A DNA stretch of 64,000 bases from Axinella damicornis. Its lineage: Eukaryota; Porifera; Demospongiae; Axinellida; Axinellidae. Made by a program: the position numbers and the translations under genes. Below are positions 11,601 through 22,910 of this stretch, in pieces (within the stretch, counting starts at the first letter, position 1; the number at the start of each line of letters is the position of its first letter). The notes beneath the pieces are model-generated. The model was not told where the DNA came from. It saw nothing but the letters and a program-made list of their open reading frames with translations, and ran no database searches. The stretch lies in the NCBI GenBank assembly GCA_963931865.1, contig OZ007513.1, positions 10,813,467 through 10,877,466 on the forward strand, given 5' to 3'.

Positions 11601-14600
11601 CCGTTTCGGGAAACGACGTCGCTTTCGGGCTCCATTTTACCGTGTGGTGTGGTACTCAAAGTTATGCGCGTGCGTATGAAGATAATCGGACATTACAGTG
11701 ATTTTCAAAAAATCTGTCGGACCTCAAATATCCGGTTCAGAATTCGGACATGTTCACAACACTGGCTTTAATTGGACTGCTTCACATCAAAGGGTTGCCT
11801 AAATAACATAGCCAAAATCAAACTTAGCCTCTTGCATTATTTCAAATGGGGTGCTTACATTGCACGAGGGGTGTATAGCTAGCTATATTTCAAATTGCCT
11901 TGAAACGAATTAATGGCAACACTATGTTTTCACCTTCTACAACCCTTCACAGCCGGCACGTGCGCATCTGCTGGGTACACTTCATGCTGCATTTATTCAT
12001 CAGGCAATGACTGCTACGTCAGTTCAGGCAACTGTTATTGTGACGCTGAATGCCGCCAGTATGGAAATTGCTGCCCAGACATTGACACAATTTGCCCTCA
12101 ATGTAAGTTGTGTACTTATAGGGATTAGAAAGTAAAAGTAGAAGACTGATAGCGGCAGAGCTATAGCTATAACTAAGAGTGAGATGGAATTAGATGACTA
12201 AAGTGAATTAGAATAACTTAGCCACTGCAACTAGTGTCCAACAGTACTATAGAGGACAATATGTCTAAGCAAAAATTTTGATGCCCACTTTCATTGTGTG
12301 CAGCTGCAGCACAAACTTAGTTCACCATCTTATACAATGGAAGAAGTTAATATCACATACAGTCTGAGAAACCATTCAAGATGCTTCAATCAGTGTTGTG
12401 AACATTAGAACTTTATTATTCTGACTTCCTTCTTCAAAATATCTGAGTTCAGCTGTCATGTTGAACCATGAAAATCGGCTGAACACATACAGACATACAT
12501 ACAGTAAAACTGTGCACCGGTCAAGTTGAGTTGACGGACCACATAAGGTCGTACAGTCTTGTCACTTTCGGCCGTTTCGGGAAACGACGTCGCTTTCGGG
12601 CTCCATTTTACCGTGTGGTGTGGTTATGCGCGTGCATATGAAGATAATCGGACATTACAGTGATTTTCAAAAAATCTGTCGGACCTCAAATATCCGGTTC
12701 AGAATTCGGACATGTTCACAACACTGGCTTTAATTGGACTGCTTCACATCAAAGGGTTGCCTAAATAACATAGCCAAAATCAAACTTAGCCTCTTGCATT
12801 ATTTCAAATGGGGTGCTTACATTGCACGAGGGGTGTATAGCTAGCTATATTTCAAATTGCCTTGAAACGAATTAATGGCAACACTATGTTTTCACCTTCT
12901 ACAACCCTTCACAGCCGGCACGTGCGCATCTGCTGGGTACACTTCATGCTGCATTTATTCATCAGGCAATGACTGCTATGTCAGTTCAGGCAGCTGTTAT
13001 TGTGACGCTGAATGCCGCCAGTATGGAAATTGCTGCCCAGACATTGACACAACTTGCCCTCAATGTAAGTTGTGTACTTATAGGATATAGGAAATTAGGG
13101 AGTAGAAAGTAATAGTTGAAGACTGATCGTGGGAGAGCTATATATATATGTGACAAAGAGTAGAATGAGTACCAATGAATTTATGTAGTCTGAACTTATA
13201 CTGCAATTCACTGTAGGCGAACAACATATTATGCCAGCCAGTAAGCAAGAAATTAGACGCCCACTTTTTATAATACCGTCTATAGAAAGATCAAACGGCA
13301 GTTGAATTGACTCTGAGTCAAGATGTCTTGGACTGCTTCACACCAAAGGGTTCTCTAAACAGCATAGCCCAAATCAAATTTTCTCTTGCTACTCAGGCTT
13401 GCACAAATTCCAAACAGGGGTGTTCACACTGCATAAGGGTGCATGCATATACTACATACTGTAATCTACAAAAATTGCCTTGAAACGAATGCATGGCAAC
13501 ATTACATTTTAACCTTCTGCAACCCTTTGCAGCCGGCCCGTGCGCAGCTGCTGGGCACACTTCATGCTGCACTCTGTCAGGCAATGGCTGCTACGTCAGT
13601 TCAAGTAATTGTTGGTGTGATGACTATTGCCGCAGTCCGCCGAACAACTGCTGCTCAGACATTGACACAACTTGCCCTACCGGTAAGCCGAGTCAGCTCA
13701 GACATTGACACAACTTGCCCTACCGGTAAGCCGGGTCAGCTCAGACATTGACACAACTTGCCCTACCGGTAAGCTGGGTCAGCTCAGACATTGACACAAC
13801 TTGCCCTACCGGTAAGCTGGGTCAGCTCAGACATTGACACAACTTGCCCTGCCGGTAAGCTGGGTCAGCTCAGACATTGACACAACTTGCCCTGCCGGTA
13901 AGCTGGGTCAGCTCAGACATTGACACAACTTGCCCTGCCGGTAAGCTGGGTCAGCTCAGACATTGACACAACTTGCCCTGCCGGTAAGCTGGGTATACTT
14001 ATAGGCAAATTGAGGAGTAAGAAGTTGAAGACTGATTGTGGCAGAGCTATAATTATATTATAATTACAACTAAGGGAAATTAGATGAATACCCGTGAATG
14101 CTTTTATTAAAATTAGTCTGAACAAACCAGTTGGATAGCTACATGAAATAACTAGTCTAGGTAAACAATGTATGCTAGCCATGCAGAAAGCAAGACATTA
14201 TTATACTGTCAGCATTAACTTAAATTGCCATGCAAAGTTTACACTGTGTAACTATTTACTACCTATTGTAAAGCAAATCTACAAACTATTCCCTTTAGCT
14301 GCACTACCAACCCTTCATAGCCCAAGTCACATGTGCTGCTGCTGGGTTCACTAGCTAGTACATGATGCTATACAGGCAGCAACTGCTACGATTCCGCAGG
14401 AAGACGTTATTGTAACTCCTATTGCCTTCAGGTATACTGATGGCAATTAACAGAAGTCACAATAACATGTTTGTTGTATAGCTACAACAACTGATGCTCA
14501 AATATCAGTGATTCTAATTAGTCACACCAGCAGGAGAAGACTTAAGTTGGAAGTACAGCTACGTCGCTGCTGGTCACATCAGTACAGTATAGCTACACAT

Positions 14601-14995
14601 GAAAGCAAGGCATTAGCTACAACCAAAATTTAATGATTCTCTTATTATTTTTGACGCTAGCTATGTATGCTGATGTCGCCATTTCTCTTGAAAGGGGCTG
14701 ATGTATTGTGTTTGTCCCTCCAGCATATGCATCCCAGAATCGGGGACGTGTACGTGGACGTGGACGTAAACGTGGGCGTGGACGTAAACGTGGACGTGGA
14801 GGAGCTACCCAGGCTGACCAGAATAAAACTAAGGCTGCTGGCATCTACCAGGGCTGTGCTGCAGCTGGTCACAGTGGGTGCTGTACTGAGGGAAACTGCA
14901 AGGCTGCCTCAGGCTGCTACTGTGATGTCACCTGCTACTACTTCCGGACCTGCTGTAGTGACATCACAGATGTTGGCTGCTACCGTAAGAATTAG
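8694..14995 (+). CDS. Secreted laccase-type multicopper oxidase with somatomedin B domains, copy A
   Basis: Five exons: 8,694-11,184, 11,953-12,102, 12,915-13,064, 13,533-13,682 and 14,724-14,995. All junctions are GT-AG and phase 1, giving a 1,070-residue product. I start at 8,694 (ATCATGG) because it opens directly into a signal peptide (APTFLFLLALLLPTAWVSA); an in-frame ATG at 8,628 would add 22 polar residues. Exon 1 alone encodes the whole three-domain oxidase, with the four copper-binding motifs IHWHGMHQ, GTHWYHSHTG, HPVHMHGHSFW and WFMHCHVENHAVEGM. The type-1 axial residue is Met. An SMB domain (eight cysteines, CAAAGHTSCC to CCPDIDTTCP) ends exon 1, three more follow one per exon, and the last exon has an RGRGRKRG-type basic stretch plus a divergent fifth SMB. 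Family knowledge suggests extracellular oxidation of phenols or metals coupled to oxygen reduction; SMB and basic segments suggest matrix anchoring (inference). Confidence 0.88.
11185..13064 (+). repeat. Intragenic tandem duplication of intron plus SMB exon (about 960 bp period)
   Basis: Intron 1 plus exon 2 (11,185-12,102) and intron 2 plus exon 3 (12,103-13,064) are almost identical. They differ mainly by a 50-bp segment around 12,240-12,290, small indels and a few coding changes. Because each SMB exon is 150 nt with phase 1 on both sides, each duplication adds one domain without disturbing the frame. Block B shows the same arrangement at 33,520-35,476. Confidence 0.88.
13653..13983 (+). 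repeat. 43-bp tandem repeat, 8 copies, each ending in a splice donor
   Basis: The last 30 nt of SMB exon 4 together with its GTAAGC donor and the next few intron bases have been amplified to eight copies starting at 13,653, 13,696, 13,739 and so on every 43 bp. Every copy presents CCG followed by GTAAGC, so there are eight near-identical donors at 13,683 plus multiples of 43. Only the first keeps the reading frame open; read-through meets TGA at about 13,709. Block B lacks the array. Confidence 0.9.
14330..14440 (+). pseudogene. Degenerate somatomedin B exon, copy A
   Basis: A TGTGCTGCTGCTGGGTTCAC start and a GGCAGCAACTGCTACG phrase match the SMB exon pattern (CAAAGH..., GNxCY), but the frame contains stops (CTAGCTAG). 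The same remnant occurs at about 35,487-35,600 in block B and on the minus strand at about 1,490-1,597. It is therefore older than the block duplication. Confidence 0.65.
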
Positions 14996-15173
14996 TGGTA
15001 GCTAGCTATGCCTTTATGCATGTTTGGTACTGAATTCTGGCACTGCATTGTGATTGCAAACTGGAATAGTGGCCACCTGTTCATGGTTTTAATTTATTAG
15101 TATGATTGTGTTTCTATATACCAGTAAAACAGTTACATAAAGTCACACTGTTTCTGCACAATCCTATCCAGTA

Positions 15174-15299
15174 TAGCCTTGTTCCCATGCAGGTTCCTCC
15201 CAAGCTTTTGTGCCATACTGCATGCAACCTTGTTCCCAGGCTCCTCCCAAGCGTTTTTGGCACAACAAAAAGCTAGGGAGGAGCCTGGGAGTGAGGCTA
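15174..15299. mobile_element. TAGCCT...AGGCTA foldback element (compound)
   Basis: An outer TAGCCTTGTTCCC end at 15,174 and an AGGCTA end at 15,299 are flanked by ATCCAGTA on both sides. Inside is a second, better-paired foldback (15,226-15,299) built on GGCTCCTCCCAAGC and its complement. The block B counterpart is at 36,360-36,485. Confidence 0.75.
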
Positions 15300-15340
15300 A
15301 TCCAGTACACAGAGCTGTGGTATAATATGTTTTGAGTGCT

Positions 15341-15341
15341 A

Positions 15342-15422
<81 letters not shown>
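15341..15422. repeat. CT microsatellite
   Basis: An interrupted (CT)n run. The block B equivalent (36,533-36,566) is less than half as long, so the locus varies in length between the copies. Confidence 0.95.
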
Positions 15423-15425
<3 letters not shown>

Positions 15426-16261
15426 ACAGCACCACAGCGGCCTGAGCTTTACTTCGATCTGTGAATCACAGTACAGTGAACTTGGCGTGAACTTAAAAAC
15501 ATTTCTGTAGGCATTAGAAAACTAACTTGTTCTTATGCATTTCCTGTAGCTAGTCCCCTGCTCATTTGTTGAGCTTTGCTTATAGTCTGCTGAACTTGGA
15601 TGCTTGTGTTCTGTAGCTAGTTGACTGATAGTCTGTGCAAAAATTGATTTGGCTGCATGACCTGTTTGCTGATGTGAGTTAATTAAAATCCTTCGCTGCT
15701 GAGTGTTTCAACTTGCTCAACTACGTTTCAGAGATAATAATTATAGCTAATCATTCAATTAAAACGAGAAAATCTTTATGTGACACACACAGCCCAAATT
15801 TAGGAACACTGCTAAAAGTGCCGCGACTGCAATTGCACAAACTGCATGTACAGCATTCCATTTAGCTATGTGCACATGTAAGCTAACGTGAAGCCACACA
15901 TGCGATAGTATACTAGCCCTGTCTACATGAGTATCTGCAACACCTTTATCCTTTGGGTATAGTCTATCAAAATGTATCTTGCTCTGGAAGTTGGGGGCAG
16001 GGCGTAGGAAAGAGCGAGAGAAGGTCTAGCAGATGTTATTAGTATGCTCTTCTCTTCCCTATGCCCTATCAAGGGGTATGCTATCACATGTGTGGCTCAA
16101 GTTAGCTAACACGTGCACTGCCGAGTGCCATAAATGGAATGCTGTGCATACTGTTTGCAGTGCACTTTTGATGGTCACCTCTAGCGCTGCTGCTGCCACC
16201 CACCTACAAACACGAAGGGGGATTCCCCCAGGACACGAACAGCGACAAGACTATAGTGAAA

Positions 16262-16456
16262 ATGGCGTATTTGAGAGGAGGGCTGGAGCAGCGCCGTGAC
16301 CTCACCAGGCTCCCTCTGACGTGCTGCAGCGATGAGGCGCTAGAGTGGTACAACAAGGCTCTCGTTGTGCACATGTCCTACCGGGAGAACCCCGTTTCCT
16401 ACGTCACCATGGCTCTGGAGCTGGATGAGTCGCTGCTGCTGGGTCACTGCCTGCTG
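16262..16456 (+). CDS. TTC38-like protein, first exon only
   Basis: ATG at 16,262 opens a 65-codon exon that ends at a good donor (CTGCTG followed by GTGAGC). The predicted segment carries LPLTCCSDEALEWYNKAL and a later DESLLLGHCLL. This pattern resembles the N-terminus of tetratricopeptide repeat protein 38, in which an LPL...NEA helix precedes a GH-containing helix at similar spacing (from memory of the family, not a search). No continuing exons are visible: beyond 16,460 the sequence runs into a foldback half-site and then, at 16,709, the broken 3' end of an annexin on the other strand. The exon is therefore stranded at a rearrangement breakpoint and is probably not functional here. It is absent from block B. 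Confidence 0.5.
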
Positions 16457-17206
16457 GTGAGCAGCGCAGGCTGCAAAAACTGGAGGTGTAGAAGGCCTGG
16501 GAACGAGGGATGGTCTGAGGCCATACTGCAAGTGAAATAGAATCCCATAGACCTTCAGCTAATTTATGGACTCGGTGCTCAGTGAAAGGCTCTGGGGTCT
16601 AATACAGTGTTGCAAGGAACCCACAAAATGCAGTGCATGAAAATTCTACGAGCTGGTATTTCCAGCAGCTCCAGCTTTAGCCTGAGACCATTCCAATCTC
16701 CAGCTCTGGCGTCAGCTCTGGCTTTCTGTGTGTCCACTGGTCCATCAGCATCTCGAGAGCCCTGCAACAGAGATGGGATCAGATGACACATTGCTGGAGT
16801 AATGGGAGAAGACTCTGGCTCTCACAGTGAGCATGGAGACCAGAAGCCTCTTGAAGTGGCCGGAGGTGTCTGCAATCACATCCTTTTCAATGTTTCGACC
16901 AAACTCTGGGGAGGTAGGGGGAGGTGGATAATAGTGAGGGGGGTGGTAGAGAGAATAGAGAGCACAAATGGCGGATAGCACCATACCATGTTTGTACCGC
17001 TGTTTTAGATTGTTGATCTCTTCATTAGTGCGAGTGCAGAGGATCTCAATCAACACTTCCTCATCAGTGCCCACACCCTGTGAGAAACACAAGAAATGAC
17101 ACGCTTCAGAGATGAACTATCAGTAAGCCGTGGCAATCCTCAAGTTTGGATAGCAAGCATTCATTAGGCTTCCAAGCGGCTTGCCTAGTATATATGATAG
17201 TGGGTT

Positions 17207-17249
17207 TAGTTGTTCCCAGGCCCGTGCCGTGGGCCTGAGAATGAGGCTA
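17207..17249. mobile_element. Minimal TAG...GTTCCCAGGC foldback
   Basis: A 43-bp foldback with a GTTCCCAGGCCC arm and a GGGCCTGAGAATGAGGCTA arm, flanked by (A/G)GTGGGTTT on both sides. It is the inverted counterpart of 45,375-45,428 in the intact annexin gene, so it was present before the annexin duplication. Confidence 0.75.
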
Positions 17250-18224
17250 TGGTGGGTTTCTGGTAGTACCACAAACCAATAAAGGCTAGCCATCTGCTTC
17301 CGATCACTCTGTCATGTCAGGTTATGGAGGTCAGGCATAAACACACATTTGGTATACACAGCAAGGGCCATAGAGCCACCTTCAGCAGCTCGATGCACCC
17401 TTGGTGCTGGCTAGTATACACTTCGGACTAGTCTGTAATCACAAGATTCACCACCAACTCAGCCTCATATTTGGACTGTTCGGAGCAATGCACTCAAATG
17501 GCGTGCAGCACACCTGTACACCGAGAGCCCTACCTTCACGGACGTCCGGAGCTCATGAGCATCGTACTCGGTGGGAGTCATCAACAGAGCGATGACCACC
17601 TGCTCAAAGTGGCCACTCAGCTCACTCTTCAGCTCCCGGATCAGATCCTGCAGGATGTCACAGTCAAACAGTTCAAACAGTTAGTAAAGGCCTCCACGCA
17701 GACAGTGAGACACGATCTCTGTACTGTAACAGAGCTTCTCTAAAGGTACATGTGCATGTGCTGGTGCTGTTGAACCGTTTAGCAACCAGTGACACACATG
17801 CTTCATGAGACTTTCATGTCACTCCTGGCAATGATATTGGGTAATGCAAACTCTAGTGCGCTATAGCTAAAAGTATCCCTAACCGATAAATTATTTTCTC
17901 TGGAGGCCTGTCTCAGCTTACGGATGCACTAAATGTAGCATACTTCCAGTTCTCTCTAGTTTTCAGCCCCCAAACTTCACAAATATGCCCATGCAGCCAT
18001 CCTCTACACGTTCATGACTCTAACCACACCCACCCATCAAGGGGCATTCAATAGTGAAGGCTCTCGGCTGACCACCATCCGTTTAGACTGGAAAAAAGCT
18101 TCACTGCCAGAAATGGAGGCCCTACAAGGCGAGAGGACTGTTTTCTAAGTCCAGGACATTGATGATTGCTCTCTCATCAGTGCCTGGGTGGTGTGGAAGG
18201 TGTTGTGGACGTGTGCATAGGGAG

Positions 18225-18228
<4 letters not shown>

Positions 18229-18260
<32 letters not shown>

Positions 18261-18597
18261 CATGTGTGTTCGTGTGTGTGCATGTGTGTGTGTGTATGCA
18301 CGTGCGTTCGTGTGTGTGCATGTGTGTGTGTGTGCATTGTGTGTGTGTGTGTGTGTGTGTGTGTATGCATGTGTGTTCGTGTGTGCATGTGTGTGTGTGT
18401 GCACGTGCGTTCGTGTGTGTGTGCATTATGTGTGCAGTGTGCATGTGTGTTGCATGTGCATGTGTGTTGCATGTGCATGTGTGTGTGTGTGTATGTGCAT
18501 GTGTGTGTGTGTGGGTGTGTGGCGTGTGTGTGTATGTGCATGTGTGTGTGTGTGGGTGTGTGCGTGTGTGTACATGTGTGTGTGTGTGTGTGTATAA
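18229..18597. repeat. Compound TG/GCATG microsatellite
   Basis: Long (TG)n tracts interspersed with TGCATG and CGTTCG variants, within an annexin pseudogene intron. The inverted counterpart in the intact gene is 43,797-43,945. Open frames on both strands here are Cys-Val or His-Thr repeats and are artefacts. Confidence 0.95.
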
Positions 18598-19711
18598 CAC
18601 AATTCATTATCAACACGCTTGCATACATGATTGTATGAGTAGTATAGCCAAGCACCAGAGACACAAGGAACCACATGTTTATACAACCACTGTACATGTA
18701 CATGTAGCTCTAACCAAATCCTTTCATGGCAGTTCTGAGCGTCTTAGCATCGGCCTCAGCATCGAAGGAGGGGTGTGGCTTCACCGTACCTTCAGTGTGA
18801 GGTTCCTGGCAAGACAATCAGCAAAAGAGTCATACTTATCTACTCTACATCCCCAACTCCATCCTCCAGGATTCCACTCCTCTCCTCTAGAATCCTTCTC
18901 CCCTCCTCCCCGGATCCTCCCCCCCCCCCTCCACAGCTGGTTACCCCAAAACCCTCTTCCTAGAATCCCCTCCCTCCCCTCCTCCTTTTCACTCCTTACA
19001 AAATCCCCTTTGCCCCCCAAAAATGGACCAATGAACCCCCAAAATTGGAATTGGGAAAAGACTTGGAAGAGAACATTGCACTAGGTATATGAAGCTGGGG
19101 ATTGTACCATATGGTCAGCACAAAAAGGAGCTTTGAAATTATGTTCTTAAACTGGTTTTTAATTTCGGTCACATTTTTGCCAAAATTGCACTCGACCAAA
19201 GGCTATAATCCATGGTTTTTCATGATTTGGGGTCAAAATTCAACCTACAGCAAAAAGGACATCTTTAGAATGCTCCATTCATGCTGATCACAATGGTGCA
19301 AATCCCGGCTTCATATCTCCTTCCTAGCCCAAGATATTTAGCTAAAACATTCGGCCTAATAATTCCTCCATATATCCACTGTCTAAAGAAAGACATGTTG
19401 TATCTATGCATTTGAGTGAGATATGAAGCTTGGTATTGTGCCATTGTGATCAGAATAAACTGATGTCCAAAAATGAATTTCAATGTTGGTCACATTTTTT
19501 GTCAAAAATCACACTCCACCAAAGGCTATAACCCATGGTTTTTCATGATTCGGGGTCAAAATTCAACCTACAGCAAAACTGACATCATTTGAAAGCTCTA
19601 TTCACGCTGATAACAGTGGTGCAAATCCCAGCCTCGTATCTCATTCCTAGCTCACGATACCTCCTAGCATAGTATAAAAATAGTATGCTATAGCTGCATA
19701 CCTAGCCTTAC

Positions 19712-20094
19712 GACAAGTGGGAGCCTCCCCAGTCCACACCACCTCCTGACCCCTGCGGACACACTCCCTGCTCACGTTCCCAAATAGTACATAGTCAGCA
19801 TCGCAGGAGTAGTTTGCCACAGTGCCAGGCGGAACATTGCCATCAAGTGCCTGAACCACCTGCCCATTCTCAGGGTTGGTGAGGTTTGGACATACAATTC
19901 CTGGATGGGGCGAGCAGAGTAAAGTTTTATAGTTACAGTGAACCACACGTACAACACTTGTCTCACCTAAGTAGCTCTGCAGAATGCTGCGAAGGTCTTG
20001 CCCCACCTCAGCCCTGACAGTCTCCCGCTGGTCATCGGAAGGGCATTCCTCCTGAGCGGTGTTCAGAACTCTAGCAGGGTAGGTGACAGGCACA
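19712..20094 (-). pseudogene. Two exons of a sushi (CCP) domain secreted protein, isolated
   Basis: On the minus strand, exon 19,967-20,094 (CPSDDQRETVRAEVGQDLRS and on to SYLG) has good acceptor and donor signals. It joins in phase 1 to exon 19,712-19,900, which encodes one complete sushi domain: CPNLTNPENGQV at the start, a central NYSC, then WTGEAPTC. The second exon ends CTTGTC followed by GTAAGG, also phase 1. The exons lie in an annexin-pseudogene intron on the same strand, and the intact annexin lacks them. No start, signal peptide or further exons are visible nearby, so I treat this as a fragment, although its splice sites and frame are intact. The CPSDDQR segment before a sushi domain is a layout I associate with sponge receptor-like proteins (inference). 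Confidence 0.6.
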
Positions 20095-20705
20095 CTGGCG
20101 GTGTGACCCCAAGATTTCTACAAGGTCATTTTTTTTATTGTTGCATACTGTAAGCGATCAACAACTGGAGGTGTAGAAGGCCTGGGAATGAGGTAATGCA
20201 TGCCTCCAGGACGTCCTCCACGTGGAAGACGTCCTCCATGTGGAAGTGTATTCATGTAGCCAGAATTGGTGTAGCAAACAGATATGACGTTTGCTGGCTT
20301 CACTGTGTATCCTTGGTGTACTAGTACTGAGCCGTTCACCAGGAGTGCTGTTTCTGCCAGTTTTGGTTCGTTGTTCCATTTTTGGCAGAAATGGCACATC
20401 AGTCACCGTATTGAATAGGAGTGCTGTTTCTGCCAGTTTTGGCTTAATTCTAAAAATGACATGCCAAAATGTGCCGTAATTGGTAGAAAAAGGTTTCCAA
20501 AATGTGCCACTTTTGGCATGTAAACATACTTGCCCAGGATCCCCCCCCCCCCCCCATGGGTTTCAGCCAGGAGGGAAGCTGCACGCTCGTACTGGTGTGC
20601 TTAGTGTTGTGTAACTTTGGCTGTTGTCATGTTGTCATTACGACTGTTTGTGCCTTGTTGTTCACCTAGTTATTAATTAGCATCTGTTTGGGAGGGAAGC
20701 TCCCC

Positions 20706-20736
<31 letters not shown>

Positions 20737-21085
20737 ACACACACATCGATATCCTGGATGAAACCCTGCCTCCTCCTCTCCCCTCCCCCACTTGGAATAA
20801 GATGGTACAGATTCAACACGATATTCGTTTCAAACCTATCCACAATCAGCATAATTAAAAAGTCACATAAAAACAGACTCCCAAGGCATCCCCTCTCCTC
20901 CACTCTTGTCTACACTCTGAAAACGGTGTTCTATCCACACACCTTTTGTGCTTGACGATGGCTGATGCTGGCTGCTTCCATCTTGTGGGTCACATGATGC
21001 ACACCAGCGTGGTGGGTATGCGACGAGGGGACCGGAGGGGGAGCCGTCTGCAGATGTGAGGGGTCGGGAGGTGTGTGTGTGTGTG

Positions 21086-21126
<41 letters not shown>

Positions 21127-22523
21127 GGAAGACTGGAAGTGTAAATACATCACCCTACACTACCGAAACCACCTCCAAGGAAACCTAAACACTCTTTACT
21201 GCATCAGTAAATAGTATCTCCACATACTTTACAAATCCCAGAAGTTTCGAGCATGATTTCCTAGGGAGAGGCTCCATGACCGCTAGGACACAACTTGATC
21301 TCTCCCCCAAGCAAAACCTCTATGTATAATATACATGAAGTCTTGTTCTGAGGCTCCTCCCCCCAGTATTTTGTCACATACTGAATATGTAACATTGTAT
21401 GTGAAAAATCCTTGGGAACCTTGGGATCAGCATGATGAGGTTATATGGATGTGCATGAGTTGGCAGCTAGGTCTGAGTTTCTGGACTGTTCAGAACAGAA
21501 CTACACTGAATGCCTAAAGCATTTCATGAAATGACAGTGTGTAATGCATTGCACCATGGATAATAGCTCTATTATCCATGACTGTACGTACACTGTATCC
21601 TCCCGGGGTCTGCTGGCTGGGCGGGGGCATGGAGTACGCTGGACCAGAAGGGGGGACGGAGGGCGGGTAGCCCTGTGACGGGGGAGGAGGGTAACCCTGG
21701 GAGGGTGGAGGGGGATACCCCTGAGAGGGTGGAGGGGGGTAACCCTGGGAGGGTGGAGGGGGATACCCCTGGGTGGGCGGAGGATACCCCTGGGAGGGTG
21801 GAGGGGGATAGGGGGTGGGGCCAGGGGGTGCATCACCAAACCCTATGCCTGGGGGAAGAAGTCAGAACACAAATCATTCAAGTTTCTAGCAGAAGTGCTT
21901 CACAATACCGATTAGGGCTGCGTGCTATCACTACCAGGAACCAACAGTGGCCGATTATTTGCTCCTGCTGGGAAGAAACAACTCCTTGACGCTGAGCGGT
22001 TTAGGGTCAGGCTCCATTTTCGGAAACAGTTCCAGAAACAATGCTAGCTATGCTGTCCACACTATACTGTGTCGCTAGAACATCTACACTCCTGGCAGGC
22101 ACGCTGGGAGAATTCTTGCCTTCCCACTGGCCACCATGATCGGAAACAGTTCCAGAAATAACACACTAGCTATGCTGTCCACACTATTAATACTGTGTCG
22201 CTAGAACATCTCCACTCCTGGTAGGCACGCTGGGAGAATTCTTGCCTTCCCACAATTATTGTGTGTAAGCTGCCCTTTTGACTCCACCACTGAGGGGAGT
22301 TTAATATCGTATGAAAGTGTCACCACTCTGGGGGAAAACGGAGCATGCAGTCTTCGTTGATCATGAGTCAGTGCATAGTGTCCTGACTCCGGGGTGAGCA
22401 TCATAGCATCATAGTGAGCGGTCACTCGGTTCGGTCTATACAGTCACTAGGGAAGTCTTACTGTACAGATCAACAGATTGACCACAAGCATCATGAAGTG
22501 CCCATTAGTTTGAGGATTGCAGA

Positions 22524-22570
22524 TAGCCTTGTTCCCAGGCACTCGAATTGGGCGCCTGGGAACGAGGCTA
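22524..22570. mobile_element. TAGCCTTGTTCCCAGGC foldback with 9-bp duplication
   Basis: A 47-bp foldback flanked by GGATTGCAG on both sides. It corresponds to 40,033-40,078 in the inverted copy, where the middle differs slightly. Confidence 0.8.
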
Positions 22571-22910
22571 GGATTGCAGGGTGATCACTAGAGCCAGGGC
22601 CCAAACAATCAATCCAACTAGTCGACTAATTGACTGAACTTAGGCTGTCAACTACTGGTCAACAAGGCCAGCTTACTTCATAGGATGATTGTGCAGGTGC
22701 TAGTGTGCAAGCTAGTACAACCTTCATTAGTGCCAGCTAGGGCTACTGTCAGGAAATGGAAAGAAGCTTAGTCACGACATCGTCTTAGAGACCAGTGACC
22801 TACCTGTCTAAGATGGCATGCCATAGAGAGTGGCAGAGGGCATGCCATAGCCACCAGGTCCTGGGGGAGGGGGTCCACTAGAGGAGATATCAGGAACCCA
22901 GGCACCACTC

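Larger units (their letters stand above)
3776..16170. repeat. Direct duplication block A (contains MCO copy A)
   Basis: This block is collinear with 27,370-37,305. Matching landmarks include the starts (CCTTAACAACCTCA at 3,786 and 27,375), the GCGGGTTTGGCATGC-rich tracts (3,950-4,130 and 27,540-27,710), the MCO genes, their 3' exons, the CT microsatellites and the shared downstream sequence ending near 16,170 and 37,305. MCO coding identity is high, with a few percent of residues differing. Differences are mainly indels: block A carries extra elements at 5,853-7,281 and an extra SMB exon plus 43-bp repeats, while block B lacks 13,066-14,325. Positions 3,776-8,600 contain no gene that I can support. 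Confidence 0.85.

Noticed and set aside
18122..18703. Cys-Val and His-Thr repeat proteins on both strands
   Set aside because: Translation of a TG/CA microsatellite; the same applies to 43,498-44,231 and 48,756-49,174.
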